A stretch of DNA of 64,000 bases, taken from the NCBI GenBank assembly GCA_029532415.1, contig JAQOTA010000053.1, forward strand, positions 4,960,001 through 5,024,000, in the 5' to 3' direction. Source of the stretch: Marasmius tenuissimus (lineage: Eukaryota; Basidiomycota; Agaricomycetes; Agaricales; Marasmiaceae). The notes below the pieces were generated by a model. It searched no databases and was not told the origin of the DNA. It was given only the letters and a program-made list of their open reading frames with translations. Position 1 is the first letter of the stretch; every line of letters starts with the position of its first letter. This document shows positions 11,461 to 23,095 of this stretch, piece by piece. Position numbers and translations under genes: made by a program.

Positions 11461-13411
11461 CGTCATGATAACATTCTTTGTACATGACGACCCTTATGAG
11501 CTGTACGGCCAACCGTCAAGCTAATTATGATCTCGTAGAGGTTGTTACCAATACGCCACCATCTCCATGTAGGGATATGAATCTCGACATCCGCTTTGGT
11601 CAAAGTCGTTGATACCGTCGAATGGGGGGAACGAGTCAGCCAAGGTAGACAGGGACTAGAGCCATGACGCACCAGATTCAAGTAGGAGGCGGACGTGTGG
11701 TTCCACCATCTAGACTCTTAACCTCCCGGTGAGGGGAAGGTGCCGCGTGAGTTTGGTTTTTCTGCAGTGAAAATCAGCAGCCATCTGATCTATATGTGTC
11801 ATTCGTCCCACTGGAAGTAGGGATTCGGACCCGGAGAGTCCTGGTCGTGATTGCCGTCAGATGATTATCTTCCAAGTCCCGCCAGTTCAAAGTGGACACC
11901 CGACGGGCGTCCCTGAGACAAGAGTGCGTAGACCCTGTAACAATAATTCCCTCGAAACTCTCAGTAGGCGATCAGGAGGTCGCCGTCACTTTCTGCTGTA
12001 AGAAATGGACTGTTGAGAACTTGTCCTGACAACACCATTTTAGAAACGTGAACTTACCCGGGATCAATGGATTTCCGTGAGAGTACAGACATTGGGGATT
12101 CCTTGAGACCAGAAGATTGGTACCATCACCTATTTTCCACGACTCCCTCTTCCGCTGGACGCGTCAGCATGCACGGACGCGACGGGGACACGTGAGAGTT
12201 GATTCAACACCCGTCACGGGGCTGTGGCGGCGAGAAACCTGCCACAAATGTTCGGAAAAAAGCGCCTTGCATCGAATCCGCGCTGAGTAGGCGGAGATTA
12301 GCACCAGTACTAGGATGACGTTGAGAACTACGGAGCCTGTGGACAATACTGGCACAGGGGAGAGGCGGAGAAACGTAATTATGACCCGGATTCGGTTTCC
12401 CCCGGTCGCATGAAGATTGACAAGAAAATAATATGGTCAAAGCATTTTTGCTTCGCTTGAACCTGGACCATGACCACGATCAGGACCGACGACCGAAGAT
12501 TCGGGAAGGGGTGCGTGCGCATGAAACTTGTCCAGATATGATCTGAGATGGGAAACGGGATCTGGTGGGGGGCTAGGAACGATTCGGAAGATATGAAGGG
12601 TAGTAAAAAAACATGGAGTCCGTTGTCCTCCGCAGCCTTTAGATCTTTGGAGGTGATGCTTTCCTTTTCACCTTGTCCTCCCCCATCCCTTCCCGTGGGT
12701 TGCCTGCGAAGATGACTTTGCAGTCGCGCGTGACTGGCGTCACGGTCCCGAGTAATGTGACATTGTTGAGTCACAGAACTTACTGCGGGCTGGCGAAAAC
12801 GCAAGCCGCCAACTGTGCGGCAACAAACGACGAAGGACTCCAGCCTCAGCCTGAGAGGAAGGGCAAGGGAAAAAGCTGTATCCATTATTTTCCGTCCCGC
12901 CCCTCTTTCCTTTCCGGTCCGCTTAATCCCATTGACCAGTCGCTATTGGGTACGCTCGGCTCCTCAGTTTCCTTCCCATTCTCTTCGCTGTCCCGTATAT
13001 CCCTCCATTCCCTCATTATAATCCTATTTCCCTCCATGAATTCGCATGACAACTGACATTCCTTCATTTCTATTGCATTCTAGCACTCGGAACGGCGGTA
13101 GTTTTGCGTGGTGGAAGGTTAGCACTTTGCTCGTTACCCACGTGTCCGTTCCTCTCATCCTCAACGCGTCGGGTTGATTAGAATAATCGACAGAGAGAAG
13201 TGTCCAGAGATTGTTCACTGTCTTTTGGTATGTTTTATTCGCCGCCAGGTTGAAAGATGCTCATTTGGTTCATCAGCTTTGGGATTCGCAAGGATTGAAA
13301 GATTGACGAGCAGTTGTTGAACTCGAGCGGTCTTTGGTGAGTCGTGTCTATGCTTAAAATGTCGACGCGAAGTACTGAACTACGTTCTTTCTCTAACCTA
13401 CGTTTAGCGCG
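11461..13411. other. Long intergenic region before SNF5
   Basis: No convincing gene. Minus-strand open frames (11463-11681, 12379-12885) have random-looking composition and no paralogue. The stretch 12890-13030 is pyrimidine-rich and contains an inverted CCAAT motif (ATTGG at 12945-12949), fitting a fungal housekeeping promoter. A likely 5'-UTR intron of SNF5 spans 13337-13407 (GGTGAGTCG ... CGTTTAG), ending 4 bases before the ATG. Confidence 0.45.
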
Positions 13412-16400
13412 ATGAATCCGAACCAGTACCCGTCTTCGCCCAACCAAAGTTTCTCGTCGCCTGGATTCCTGAACGGCGCGAATATGAACAATATGAACAA
13501 CATGATGGGCGGTATGGGCGGTGGTATGAACAATATGGGCATGAATCCGATGAACAACATGAATGGAATGGGAGGTATGGGTGGTGGAATGTCGGGGAAT
13601 ATGGGTGGCATGGGTGGAATGGGAGGTTCTATGGGCAATATGGCCATGGGCGGCGGAATGAACAACATGAGCTCGATGAACTCGATGAGCATGGGCAATA
13701 TGGGAGGCATGGGTGGAGGAATGAACATGAACGCCATGAACATGGGCAATATGGGCGGTATGCGTCCTCAAGGAGGCGTAAATCCTGCTCAGCTCATGGG
13801 CAGTGGCGGTGGCGGTGGTGGAGGAGGGATGGGAATGTCTCCTGCTCAGCTGATGCAGCAACAGCAGCAGCGAATGTCTATGGCAGGTCAAGGCGGTATG
13901 GGAGGCGGTGGCATGGGTGGTGGAAATATGGGTCCAATGAACTCGATGTCGCCGATGTCCAACCCGATGAACCAAATGTCAATGGGCCAGGGCAATATGA
14001 GCAACATGGGCGGTATGAGTCCGATGGGCCAGAACTCCATGCAAATGAACCAAGGCTCAATGTCTCCAACCTATCCAGGCTCAGGATCTTCGTCCATATC
14101 TCCAACAGGCGAAGGTGTCCCTCGACCAGGAACGAGCATGTCGATGCACTCCAATTCTGGAGGCGGAGGCGGCTACCCGAACCAAGGCGGTATGGGTGGC
14201 GGAGGTTCGATGAACATGGGTGGAATGGGAGGAATGCAAGGAGGGATGAACGCTTCGTCACCAACAGCCGGTCAAGGCCACCAACAAGTTCCGCATCCGC
14301 AGTCTCACGGGCAGAATTCTGGCCCTCAACCTCACCAGCCAACCGGTGCTTCAAACCAACCCAACGCACAATTCCAGGCCATGCTCCTCAGTGCCGTTGC
14401 ACAAATGGGTTACAGCAATGAGCAGTTCCGAGGGCTTCCGCCAAACGAGCGCAACGCGTTATTGAACAAGGCGTACAATCTCGTTCAAGAACGAGTTCGT
14501 AATGCGCAGCAGGGTGGCCAGGGTATGGGTGGTATGGGTGGAATGCAGAACCAAGGTCAAGGCAATGCGATGATGCACCCTATGGGAATGAATCAAGGGC
14601 AGATGCCGAACCAAAACCAAGGCCAGCCACAACCGCAAACGCCTCACGAACGACCACCCTCTTCCGCGTCAACTCATTCTCAGCATGAGATGATGCCCCC
14701 TCCTCCTCGACCTGGCACCTCCATGAGCATGTCCAGACCTGGCACCGCTATGGGCCATCCTGGTTCGCGTCCTGGTACTGCTCAAGGTGCTGGACCACCG
14801 GGTATGGGCAGCCACGCAAGGAGCGTCAGTGGTTCCGGTGGCCCGCCCTCCAGCGGACGAGCAAGTGTTCCACCTGGTTCTCCTAGCTTAGGCGCCGGCG
14901 AAAATGTGTACCCTCAAGCGCCGCCAACACCCTCCGGAAATCAAAACCAACCTCCGCAAACCCCGAAGATGGGTAATGCTTCCTCACCCACGAGACCTGG
15001 CATGCAGCAGAGCAACTCGATGCCGCAGATACCTGTTAACGGAATGGTTACGGCCGGAATGACGCCTCAAGGTATGGCTCAGAGTATGATGGGCAGGCCT
15101 GGGAGTGCTAGCAGCTTGATGGGCGCAAACCCGATGATGGGTATGGGGGGAATGAACGCGCAAGGTATGTTCTTACCATGGGCAGGTTCTTTTTGGGGGT
15201 GAATCAGCCGCTCATTTCATCTTCCTAGCTTCGATGAATATGCAAAGCCCGATGTCCCAAGGCCCTCAAGGAATGCAACGACACGGGTCGATGCCTCCTC
15301 CTCACACGCCCCAGACGCCTACACATCCTCAGGCTTCTCAGATGTCGAATCAGACGCCTCAGCGAAATCAAACTCCTCATCCTCCCAACCAGAGACAGAG
15401 TTCGTTGCCTCCACAACCAAACGCCAACAAGATGGGTGCAATGACCCCTGGAAGGATGCAACTACCTATGCCGGGCAGTAACACCCCCGGAAGCCTCGGC
15501 AACATGAGCAACTCTTCCATGGAAAATCTAAACGCCGGCGAACAAGGCCAATCTCAACCCCAGCCAAACGGGCAAGTCCATCCCGTTATCAAACAAGGCT
15601 CCGTACCACCACCTTCAGCGCCCCCCATGTCTCAACAGAACTCGACACAATCCAACGTCTCCCAAGCGGCATCTACTACCTCCGGCCAAGCTCCTCCCAA
15701 CAACAGCACCGCTTCTCAACAATCCCCGTCTGCCCAAAATAGTGCTCAACCACAACAGCAGCAGCAACAGCAGACGGCTTCGAATGCCCCTGTTCAGACA
15801 CGACTTCAACAACCTCCACCGTTGCCTTCTTCCGTCTCGCTCAATCCTAACATTACGCGTGTCACACTGCTTCCTCTCTTGGGAAGCGACAAGGCGATTC
15901 CTCAGCTTAGCCAGGAAGAGATCGAGGAGATTAAAGCGTGGATGAAGACTGACGAGGCTTACGAAGGGTTCGTTATCCGCGAGGGGGCCGACGGGGCCAA
16001 AGAAAAGGAGTTGGGTATCTTGAAAAAACAACGTGAGAGGATGGCGAAGGAACTGAGGGAGTGTTTCGGGAACGTGCCTCCTGGTGCGCCTCCGCCTCCA
16101 CCTACGTTTGGGGTGGATGGGTTGGATAGGACGGCGTTGAATTCGGGCACGTGGTGGGAACGTGGTGGGGCTGGACATGGGAAATGGTTTAATCCGACGT
16201 GGGAGTGGTTGGAGGCTAGGTATGCCGCTGGGAGTGGGAGGCCGGTGGATAAGAGGTTTGATGTGAGGTATCCTGGGCAGTGGGCGCATTCGGTTAAGAA
16301 GAGGGATGCGCAGGCAGGGATTAATCAAGGGCATTCTAGAGGTCGGTATGGAAGGGATGCGGGAGGGAAGGACAATAAGGTGGTGAGGAGAGAAGGGTTG

Positions 16401-19116
16401 AAAGTGTAAGTTTCCGTTTCTTCAATGTTTTACCCTGTGATATAGGCTGACGAAAATGTTTCTTCTTCCTCCGTAGCCCACGAAAATTAACGCAGGAAGA
16501 TATTGACACCCCCGAAGAGCTCGTACCGATACGTCTCGAGTTTGACGTTGATCACCATAAAATGAGGGATTCCTTTGTTTGGAACTTGAATGGTGAGTTT
16601 TGGTGCTTGCCTCGCCTTCTTCGATCTTACATTGACCGCACTGCTCTTAGACCCTGTTGTTACACCTGAATCATTTGCACAATCTCTCGTCGAAGACTAC
16701 GGCCTTTCGAATTCTTACCACTCGCAGATAGTCAAGCAGATCCAAGATCAGCTATCCGACTTCAAGTCACATTCACCGAAGTATTCGGAGGATGGTGACC
16801 CTCTTCCGGTACCAGAGTACGAGCGCGCCTTAGCTGTATGTAAGGGCGATCTCGGAAAGGAAGAAAGCAAATGGTGGGAAAGATGGAGGAAGCGTCTCAG
16901 AGGCGCGGAAAGTCAACCAGGGAGGAAGAGAAGAAAACTTTCTGGCGTTGTAGAGGATGATGCGAACGACGGCGATGACGAAAACGATGATAAAGAAATG
17001 AACGGAATCACGGAGGATGAGCCGATGGACGTGGATAAAGTCAGAATCGATGAGAGTCAGTTGCGTGACGATTTACGGATCCTGATCAAGGTATGTATTT
17101 CATTGAACGAGGTTGGAAGCGACATGCATTGAAAGTCTGCGACAGATCGACATCATAGTGGGGTCCGTCAAGCTCGACGATCAGTTTGAATGGGATATCG
17201 ACAATACCTCATCTTCTCCCGAACTTTTTGCGGAGACCTACGCTCAGGACCTCGGGTTAAGCGGCGAGTTCAAGTACGTGATGGTTAATCTTTCTCACCT
17301 TATCGCGAAATTTCTAACGACGCCTCAAGGACTGCGATAGCACATTCCATCCGCGAACAAGTCCAAACATATCAAAAGTCGCTCTACCTCGTCGGTCGCC
17401 CTACCGACGGCTCCCCCATACAAGATGAGGATCTCCGTCAATCCTTCCTTCCAACGCTCTCAGAAGCTTCCCGATCCTACGAGCAAGTCTCCCACTTCAC
17501 ACCCCGACTTGACTACCTCTCTGATAACGATCTCGAACGCAACGAGAAGGAACGAGATAAGGAATACAAGAGGCGAAAGAGGAATACCCGTGGTCGTCGC
17601 GGTGTCAATCTGCCGGACAGAGAGCCTATTCGTACATGTCGAACCCCGGCTATTGGGTTTAATGACACCGGTGAAACCGAAGGTGCCAATGCTACTAATA
17701 ATAGTGGTATCATGCCCAGTACGACGAGGCGAGCTGCAGCTGCGGCGGCGAGTCTTACGATCGCCAATATGGTTGCCTCCGAGAACGGAAGTAGTCCTAT
17801 CATGGGACAGGCTACGTTACCGGGTCAGATGCCTTCTATGGTCAGCACGCCTCAGCCTCAACCGCAAGCTCCTCCGCCTCCGAAGAAGGTCATTCCCAAG
17901 GGCCTGTTCAAGGCTCCTCCTGTGCCTCCTGAGGTTCTTAGGCCACGAGCGAAGGTTGCGGCACCTACGCCTTCCACCGCTGTCGACGGTCCAGATCCAT
18001 CTAGCGGTCCTCCGGATAGCACGACGGGCGCTAGTAGTGGCTTGATCGCGTCAAAGAACAAGACGGTCGCGAACTCTAGGAAAGCCAAGGAGCTCGAGAG
18101 AGAAGCCAAGGAGAAAGAGTTCGTCGACGGGCAGCACCCCAATTTCATCGATGGTGTCTGGCACTGTTCGAATTGTGGTTGTCCGGAGAGTATCGCTGTT
18201 GGTAGAAGGAAGGGACCACTGGGTGACAAGAGCCAGTGCGGCACTTGTGGTGAGTATCCCATAACTATCTGCGGTCGTTGAAATAACCTTTTGTGTCTCT
18301 AGGCAAGTACTGGCATCGACATCGCCGACCTCGGCCTGTCGAATACAACACTGACCCAGACTTCCATCTGAACCAACGCGATGGCGAGGTGCTGTCAAAG
18401 TCGGTCTTGACTGGGTCTAAACGTGGAAAGGGTCTCCGGGGTGGAGGAGCGAGTGGTGCTGCCACACCAGAACCCTCTACGCCACTTTCGCGTCGAAGGG
18501 AGCTTGCGTCGGAGAGAGAAACGCCTTCCAGAAGACAAAGCCCACCTGCGTCCAGGCGACAGTCCCCTCCGGCTCGGGCAGTCACACCATTGTCTAGTGC
18601 TTCTAGTGCAGATGAAAGTCCACTAGCACTTAAAGTCAACGGGACTGGCCGTGGAGGGAGGTCGCCTAGACCCCCACCTCCGAATTCCAACTCCGTCATG
18701 CCCCCATCAGCTTCGGAGGGAGCAGACGCATCACAACCGCCACCTTCGTCGATCGAAGACATAGCGTCTACGGTTGCACCTACTAGCTCTTCTGGTGGAA
18801 AGCCTTGGCCCCCACCCTGGCTCACGGGGGCGATGGATGCCACGCAAACCAAATACCCGAACGACAGGTTTGAACTTACACTTCGGAAGTTGCCGGATGG
18901 TATGGAGCCAGAATGGAGAATCAAGTGTTCTGATTGTCCCGGGAAAGTCAGTCCAGTCCGTGATTTTGTTTTCTCGAACTAGTTTGCTTAACGTAGCCTC
19001 GTCTTTTGCAGCTCTACAAACCCGGTCCAGGAGAAACACTATCCAACTTTGAAGTTCACCTGAAGAATAGACAACACCGTCAACGAGTAGATGAAAGGGG
19101 CAACGGCGGGGATTAG
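13412..19116 (+). CDS. snf5: SNF5/SMARCB1-type subunit of a SWI/SNF-class chromatin remodelling complex
   Basis: Core nuclear subunit of ATP-dependent chromatin remodellers. Eight exons join in frame: 13412-15164, 15229-16405, 16477-16592, 16651-17090, 17146-17273, 17330-18249, 18303-18946, 19012-19116, giving 1760 residues. Residues 1-~800 are a Met/Gly/Asn/Gln/Pro-rich tract interrupted by a conserved helix GLPPNERNALLNKAY (~335). The SNF5 domain runs from ~985 (EELVPIRLEFDVD) to NLPDREPIRTCRTPAIGF (~1312). A GATA-type finger follows, CSNC ... CGTC then GKYWHRHRRPRP (~1484-1525). Last comes a conserved C-terminal domain with YPNDRFEL, KCSDCPGK, then YKPGPGETLSNFEVHLKN. It is much longer than animal SMARCB1 because of the low-complexity head. 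Whether it serves SWI/SNF, RSC or both is not decidable here. Confidence 0.93.
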
Positions 19117-19761
19117 TTGTGTGGCCCCTCACGAATTAGATTATCTAGCCCCCCACCCAAAAAGGCTTACCTGCCTCGCAGTATACCAGTTCGTTCCCTT
19201 GTTTCGCGTTTGGGCCTCAACCCAACCTTCCCTTCTTCGTCCGTCCACGTCACTCGCAATCTAAAATATCCCGTCCCGCTTTCCTGAATCCCGGTTGTAT
19301 TGTTATCTCCTCTCAATCTCTCTACATTAAATGTTCTTTTTTTGTTTGTCTGTAGTTTCTCCATGTCTGCAAGTATATGGCGCTTTATGTTTCGTGTTTA
19401 TGTGGAAATATATCTCGTTCGACTCTCAAGTGCCCTACTCCTATTGAAGCGAAGCGAAACAGAGACAACTCCCAAGCATCTTTGCAGGTTACCTTCGTGG
19501 CTGAGGAAGACTTGGAGGGCCTCTCCTCGCCCTCTTCCGGGCAAGGCAAGGTACCGATCCTACTCTATGACGCCTGTGGCCCCGTGAACTCCAGACTTTC
19601 GTGGGGAAACAAGCCTCAAAAGAATTTAAAAGGTGGCGTTCCCCTTTAGTCCAAAAATGCTGTATAATTATGGATTGGGTATGTACCGCAGATGAGTCTG
19701 TCATGGACGCATCACCGCACCCACCACAATCTCCAACGCAGAAGAGGTCAAGAAAGTCGAA
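19117..19761. other. Intergenic between SNF5 and its domain duplicate
   Basis: Contains the SNF5 3' UTR and the promoter of the next gene; a TATA-like GTATAATTATGG lies at 19661-19672. An open frame at 19377-19649 has no recognisable content. An extra upstream exon for the next gene might lie here but none could be joined in frame. Confidence 0.3.
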
Positions 19762-20138
19762 ATGGATTCGGAGGGCGAGCTTCCTTTACCTCCAACTTGG
19801 CTCGTTGCGGCGATAGCAGACATGGGTAAAAAGTACCCGAACGACCAGCTTGAGGTTGTCTTGCGGATGGTGGCGGGAGGTTCAGAGGCAGCGTGGAGAC
19901 TAAAATGCTTGGATTGCCCCGGAAAGGTGAGTTTTGTCGAACTTTAACCAGATTGCGACCGTGGCTCGGTCTGGTTGAACTTTGGAATACCACAAGCCTG
20001 ACCGCCGCTTTCAAACAGTTCTATAAACCCGGGCCAGGAGAGACGTTGACCGACTTTGAAGTCCACCTAAAGAACAACCATCACCGAGAACGAGTCAATG
20101 AGAGGTTCTCAAATTCAGAAAATTCAGATACACAGTAA
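19762..20138 (+). CDS. Stand-alone copy of the SNF5 C-terminal zinc-binding-like domain
   Basis: Two exons, 19762-19926 and 20019-20138, encode 94 residues. The protein aligns along almost its whole length to the last ~95 residues of the SNF5 gene just upstream: LPPTWLVAAIADMGKKYPND matches PPPWLTGAMDATQTKYPND, KCLDCPGK matches KCSDCPGK, and FYKPGPGETLTDFEVHLKNN matches LYKPGPGETLSNFEVHLKNR. The intron falls after CPGK in both genes, showing that a genomic segment was duplicated. The Cys and His spacing (C-x2-C-x18-H-x5-H) resembles a U1-like zinc finger. No SNF5 core or GATA finger is present. The donor site is better (GTGAGT) than in the parent (GTCAGT). It could compete with SNF5 for a partner, but this is a guess. 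Confidence 0.65.
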
Positions 20139-20437
20139 AGCAAATAGTACTCTTTCATAGTACTGTCCACAACCCAGCCTTTTGGTCTTGCGCCACTAAA
20201 CGCTTATGTACTCCCTCTCTCCCATCAATACACGAGTCCCTCACAAGACCGATATCTACTGCTGTTGTGTTAAGGGCTGCTTTTCTGACCAAGAATAATA
20301 GATCATTGATGAGGAGTGCAAGACCGCGCGCAGAGGTCATCGATCATCGGCTGCGGTTATTCAAGAAAACTACAAGTTCCAACTCCGAACTTGACACCAT
20401 TTTCCCACACACCTCTACGTCCTCATTGGCCTCCTCC

Positions 20438-21635
20438 ATGAGTCCCCTCATGCCTCCTTCAAAACCACGACCACCATCTCAACTACCGGCAGAATGCGAC
20501 ATCTGTCATAAGGTCATAGCGCAAAAAGCAGACCTTCCTCGCCACCGATGGCGAAAGCACACGCGTCCCAAAATGCTGGCAGATGAACGCAAACGTCGTG
20601 AACACGACGCAACGACGTCCACTGTTCGGTGAGAGATATCTCACCCTGCTTGTATTTTTCGCCATTGCCCCGAGCTTATGGCCAAGACAGCAATGAGCCC
20701 CGGTCAATCCTGTAGGTGAATCAAGCGTATTGCTGAAGGCAGCGGTGACATCTATCGATTTATCACCTCGTTTATAGCCTGCTTCCATTGCAATGCCGCC
20801 ACCAGAGATGCATTCTTTGCAAAATCAAGAGTCGGTCTCTTGCGAGCTGTTCAACGTGTCTCAAGTTCAATAAGGATCGGGTCGCATCCCGTGGATGCAT
20901 CCATTCCAAGTGCCCGCTCTGTTCTATAGAAAGATGCCCCAACCCGGACTGCCCTAGATGTATCTCGTCTAAAGTGAGGATTGGCGCGATGTTGTGAGTC
21001 GTGATATTCCCAATTCCCAGACATGTTCCTTAACTCCTGATAGAATTCACATCGACGGTCATCTCGCGGGAGGCAGCGTCTCTCAATATACTACTACTAT
21101 CCTTTCCGACGAGAAAGACGACGGAGTTCAGCGGCCAGATTGCGATCGTCGTGTTGATCAAGATACAATTTGGTCAAACGGCTTTTGGCAGTCCTCCGAA
21201 TTGCCTCCCGAGTCGTAGGTCGTATTGTCTGGAGCGCCACAGCAGTAAACTAAGTTACATGACAGGACAGGCCCGGCCCAGACATACTACCTTCACGCTG
21301 CAAGAGGCTCGCTGAGTCGGTTCAACGAGGATCCAACGGAGGTCCAGGGACTCTGGAGAGCTCAGAGATCCGGTGACTTGACGGTAGCAGATGATTTAGC
21401 ACCGTACGTTGACGATTCCTCCTCTTCTGAATACAGGGACTCATCGGATAAGGCTTGCAGCACCAATCGTTCTACAGCCGCACCATGGTCAGACTCCGAG
21501 TCTCAGGCTTCTTCACCATCTTTTCCGCCGGAATCCTCCGGCTCAAACGCATCCGTGTTGAGCCCAGTGCAGCCATTTCGAACAAACCTCCCTGGATTCT
21601 ACGAGATGTTCCCCAATTTGAGGTCTATGGATTAA
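20438..21635 (+). CDS. C2H2 zinc-finger protein with a cysteine-rich second domain
   Basis: Four exons join in frame: 20438-20628, 20778-20993, 21044-21214 and 21266-21635, giving 315 residues; an upstream in-frame ATG at 20309 would add 43. Residues ~17-45 contain one classical finger, ECDICHKVIAQKADLPRHRWRKH (shown here as C-x2-C-x12-H-x4-H). Residues ~66-130 hold twelve cysteines in pairs (CRHQRC, CILC, SCSTC, KCPLC, RCPNPDCPRC), a pattern I do not recognise as a named domain but which suggests bound zinc. The C-terminal half is Ser/Asp-rich and ends LPGFYEMFPNLRSMD. Introns are 149, 50 and 51 nt. A DNA- or RNA-binding regulator is plausible, but no target or pathway is indicated. The start is the least certain part. 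Confidence 0.6.
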
Positions 21636-22337
21636 CAAGAACTCGGACCGGTTTTCTTGATTTCTGAACCGCCTTCTTGCACAGCGATGGCACCGTGCGG
21701 TCAGCACGGTCAGCAGGTGGCGTTTCTAATTTTTTGGATTTTAGGTCCCCTGAAGATAGGGCTCCCATGGATCGCCACTCACCAGTGGGATTCTGTCTTC
21801 TGCATGATACAGTATGATTATCTTAATTCGTGCTCCTCGTAGCTTTCCCATAATACACACACGCCGTAAATGCTGGTTCCGTTCCAGCTGAATCTCTGGA
21901 GACGGGCACAGAAGTGAGTTTGCGAAATGTGGATAGGATTTTGGAAGTTCAGTCCCATGAATGGTGCAGAGGTCGACGGCTCAGAGGAACAAATAGATTA
22001 CTGATTAGAGATGGAAGATCGGAATCTAATCTAAAGTTCTAGGCAAACACACCCTGCCTCGAGGTTTCCCCGCATTTTAAATCCGCACCTGGCCCTGCTT
22101 GGCGTTCTGAATGCTCTGGCTGATTCTAATGGCTCTCATGGAGACGTAAGAGAAATGCACAGTTACAAGAAAATTGCCGTTGCATTATGTCGCTGGGATA
22201 AAGTGAGAGATAAAGATGAGGTCCAATACAGAAAGCAATAGAGAGCAATTTAACAAAGTCCAATTTTTGTTGCCAGTACTCACAAGTCCCACAACCGCCA
22301 ACGAGCAGTCAAAGTATCTCTGTGAATCATTGTTGGC
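21636..22337. other. Intergenic, convergent 3' ends
   Basis: Lies between the ends of the C2H2 gene and the minus-strand orphan gene. Short frames only; nothing recognisable. Confidence 0.3.
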
Positions 22338-22856
22338 TCATTGCTGGCTGAGGATACTGTTAGCGCGAGAAATGTTAGGCGACTGTCGTTTGCAAGCTGG
22401 AGCATCATCCACTTCGCCGTCAGCTTTTCTTTTCCTCCCACCACCGCTTTCACCGTCATCCATCATGTCCACCTCCATCATCGTTTCTGTATCTGGTCCA
22501 TTAGATTGCTCTCCACTAGTGGTCGTCCCGTTCGCGGACAGCGCCAATCCCGAGCCGGCAACCTCTGGGGGAGAGAAGTCGCTGGTGAAGGGATCCGACG
22601 TTTCCTGGTCAATTTGCATGTCGAAATTCTCCTGGAGTTCGTTCTGTGGATTAGGCGCAGGGTTCGGGTGAGAAATACGCGGCGAATTCTGTGCTTTAGC
22701 GAGGGAAAGGGACTCCATATGTGATTCGGCCCATTTCATTTTCTCTTTTGTGGTTGGAGGTGAAGCAGGGATTCTGAGCATGCGGTTGTACTCGCTGTAG
22801 TATGGTTCGACATTCGAGTAAGCTTCAGGTTGGGCGCCGTTATGGCTATGGCTCAT
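22338..22856 (-). CDS. Orphan protein with nuclear-localisation-like motif
   Basis: A single open frame of 172 codons. I do not recognise the family. The protein is hydrophilic and rich in Ser, Pro, Asn, Glu and Asp. It starts MSHSHNGAQPEAYSNVEPYY and carries a patch KEKMKWAESHMESLSLAKAQ that looks helical. Near the C-terminus there is a bipartite basic motif, RKRKADGEVDDAPACKR, preceded by an acidic stretch MMEVDMMDDGES. This fits a small, mostly disordered nuclear protein. It is divergent from the F-box gene at 23096, with ~240 bases between the two starts, so the promoter region is shared. No paralogue is present in the window. Confidence 0.5.
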   Translation of the reverse strand: MSHSHNGAQPEAYSNVEPYYSEYNRMLRIPASPPTTKEKMKWAESHMESLSLAKAQNSPRISHPNPAPNPQNELQENFDMQIDQETSDPFTSDFSPPEVAGSGLALSANGTTTSGEQSNGPDTETMMEVDMMDDGESGGGRKRKADGEVDDAPACKRQSPNISRANSILSQQ

Positions 22857-23095
22857 GGTGGTTATTAGCTGACCGGGAACTATACTCTAGGCCTGGGAAG
22901 ATGTTGGGTTGGTTCTGGTTCGGCATGTATTTTGGGCGAGGATGTCTGCAATGGGCTCGAGGCTGCGCAACCAGGGTTGACATGCAACGGCTCGATTCTT
23001 TACCTCAGTTTTGGAAGACGACGACCACGAGGCCACGCTGGTGAGTACCACCTGCAGTTTGAAGGACCTTTATACCTGCTCACCGCCGTACAGAA

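Noticed and set aside
12379..12885. 168-codon minus-strand frame upstream of SNF5
   Set aside because: Low-complexity residue usage, no homologous segment, and placed in the pyrimidine-rich promoter zone.
13235..13975. Long minus-strand frame rich in His, Ser, Thr and Ala opposite SNF5
   Set aside because: It is the complement of the ATG/GGN-repeat coding of the SNF5 head; composition is imposed by the opposite strand and there is no start or splice context.
15615..16334. 239-codon minus-strand frame
   Set aside because: Antisense to SNF5 exon 2, Arg/Pro/Leu-rich shadow without any domain.
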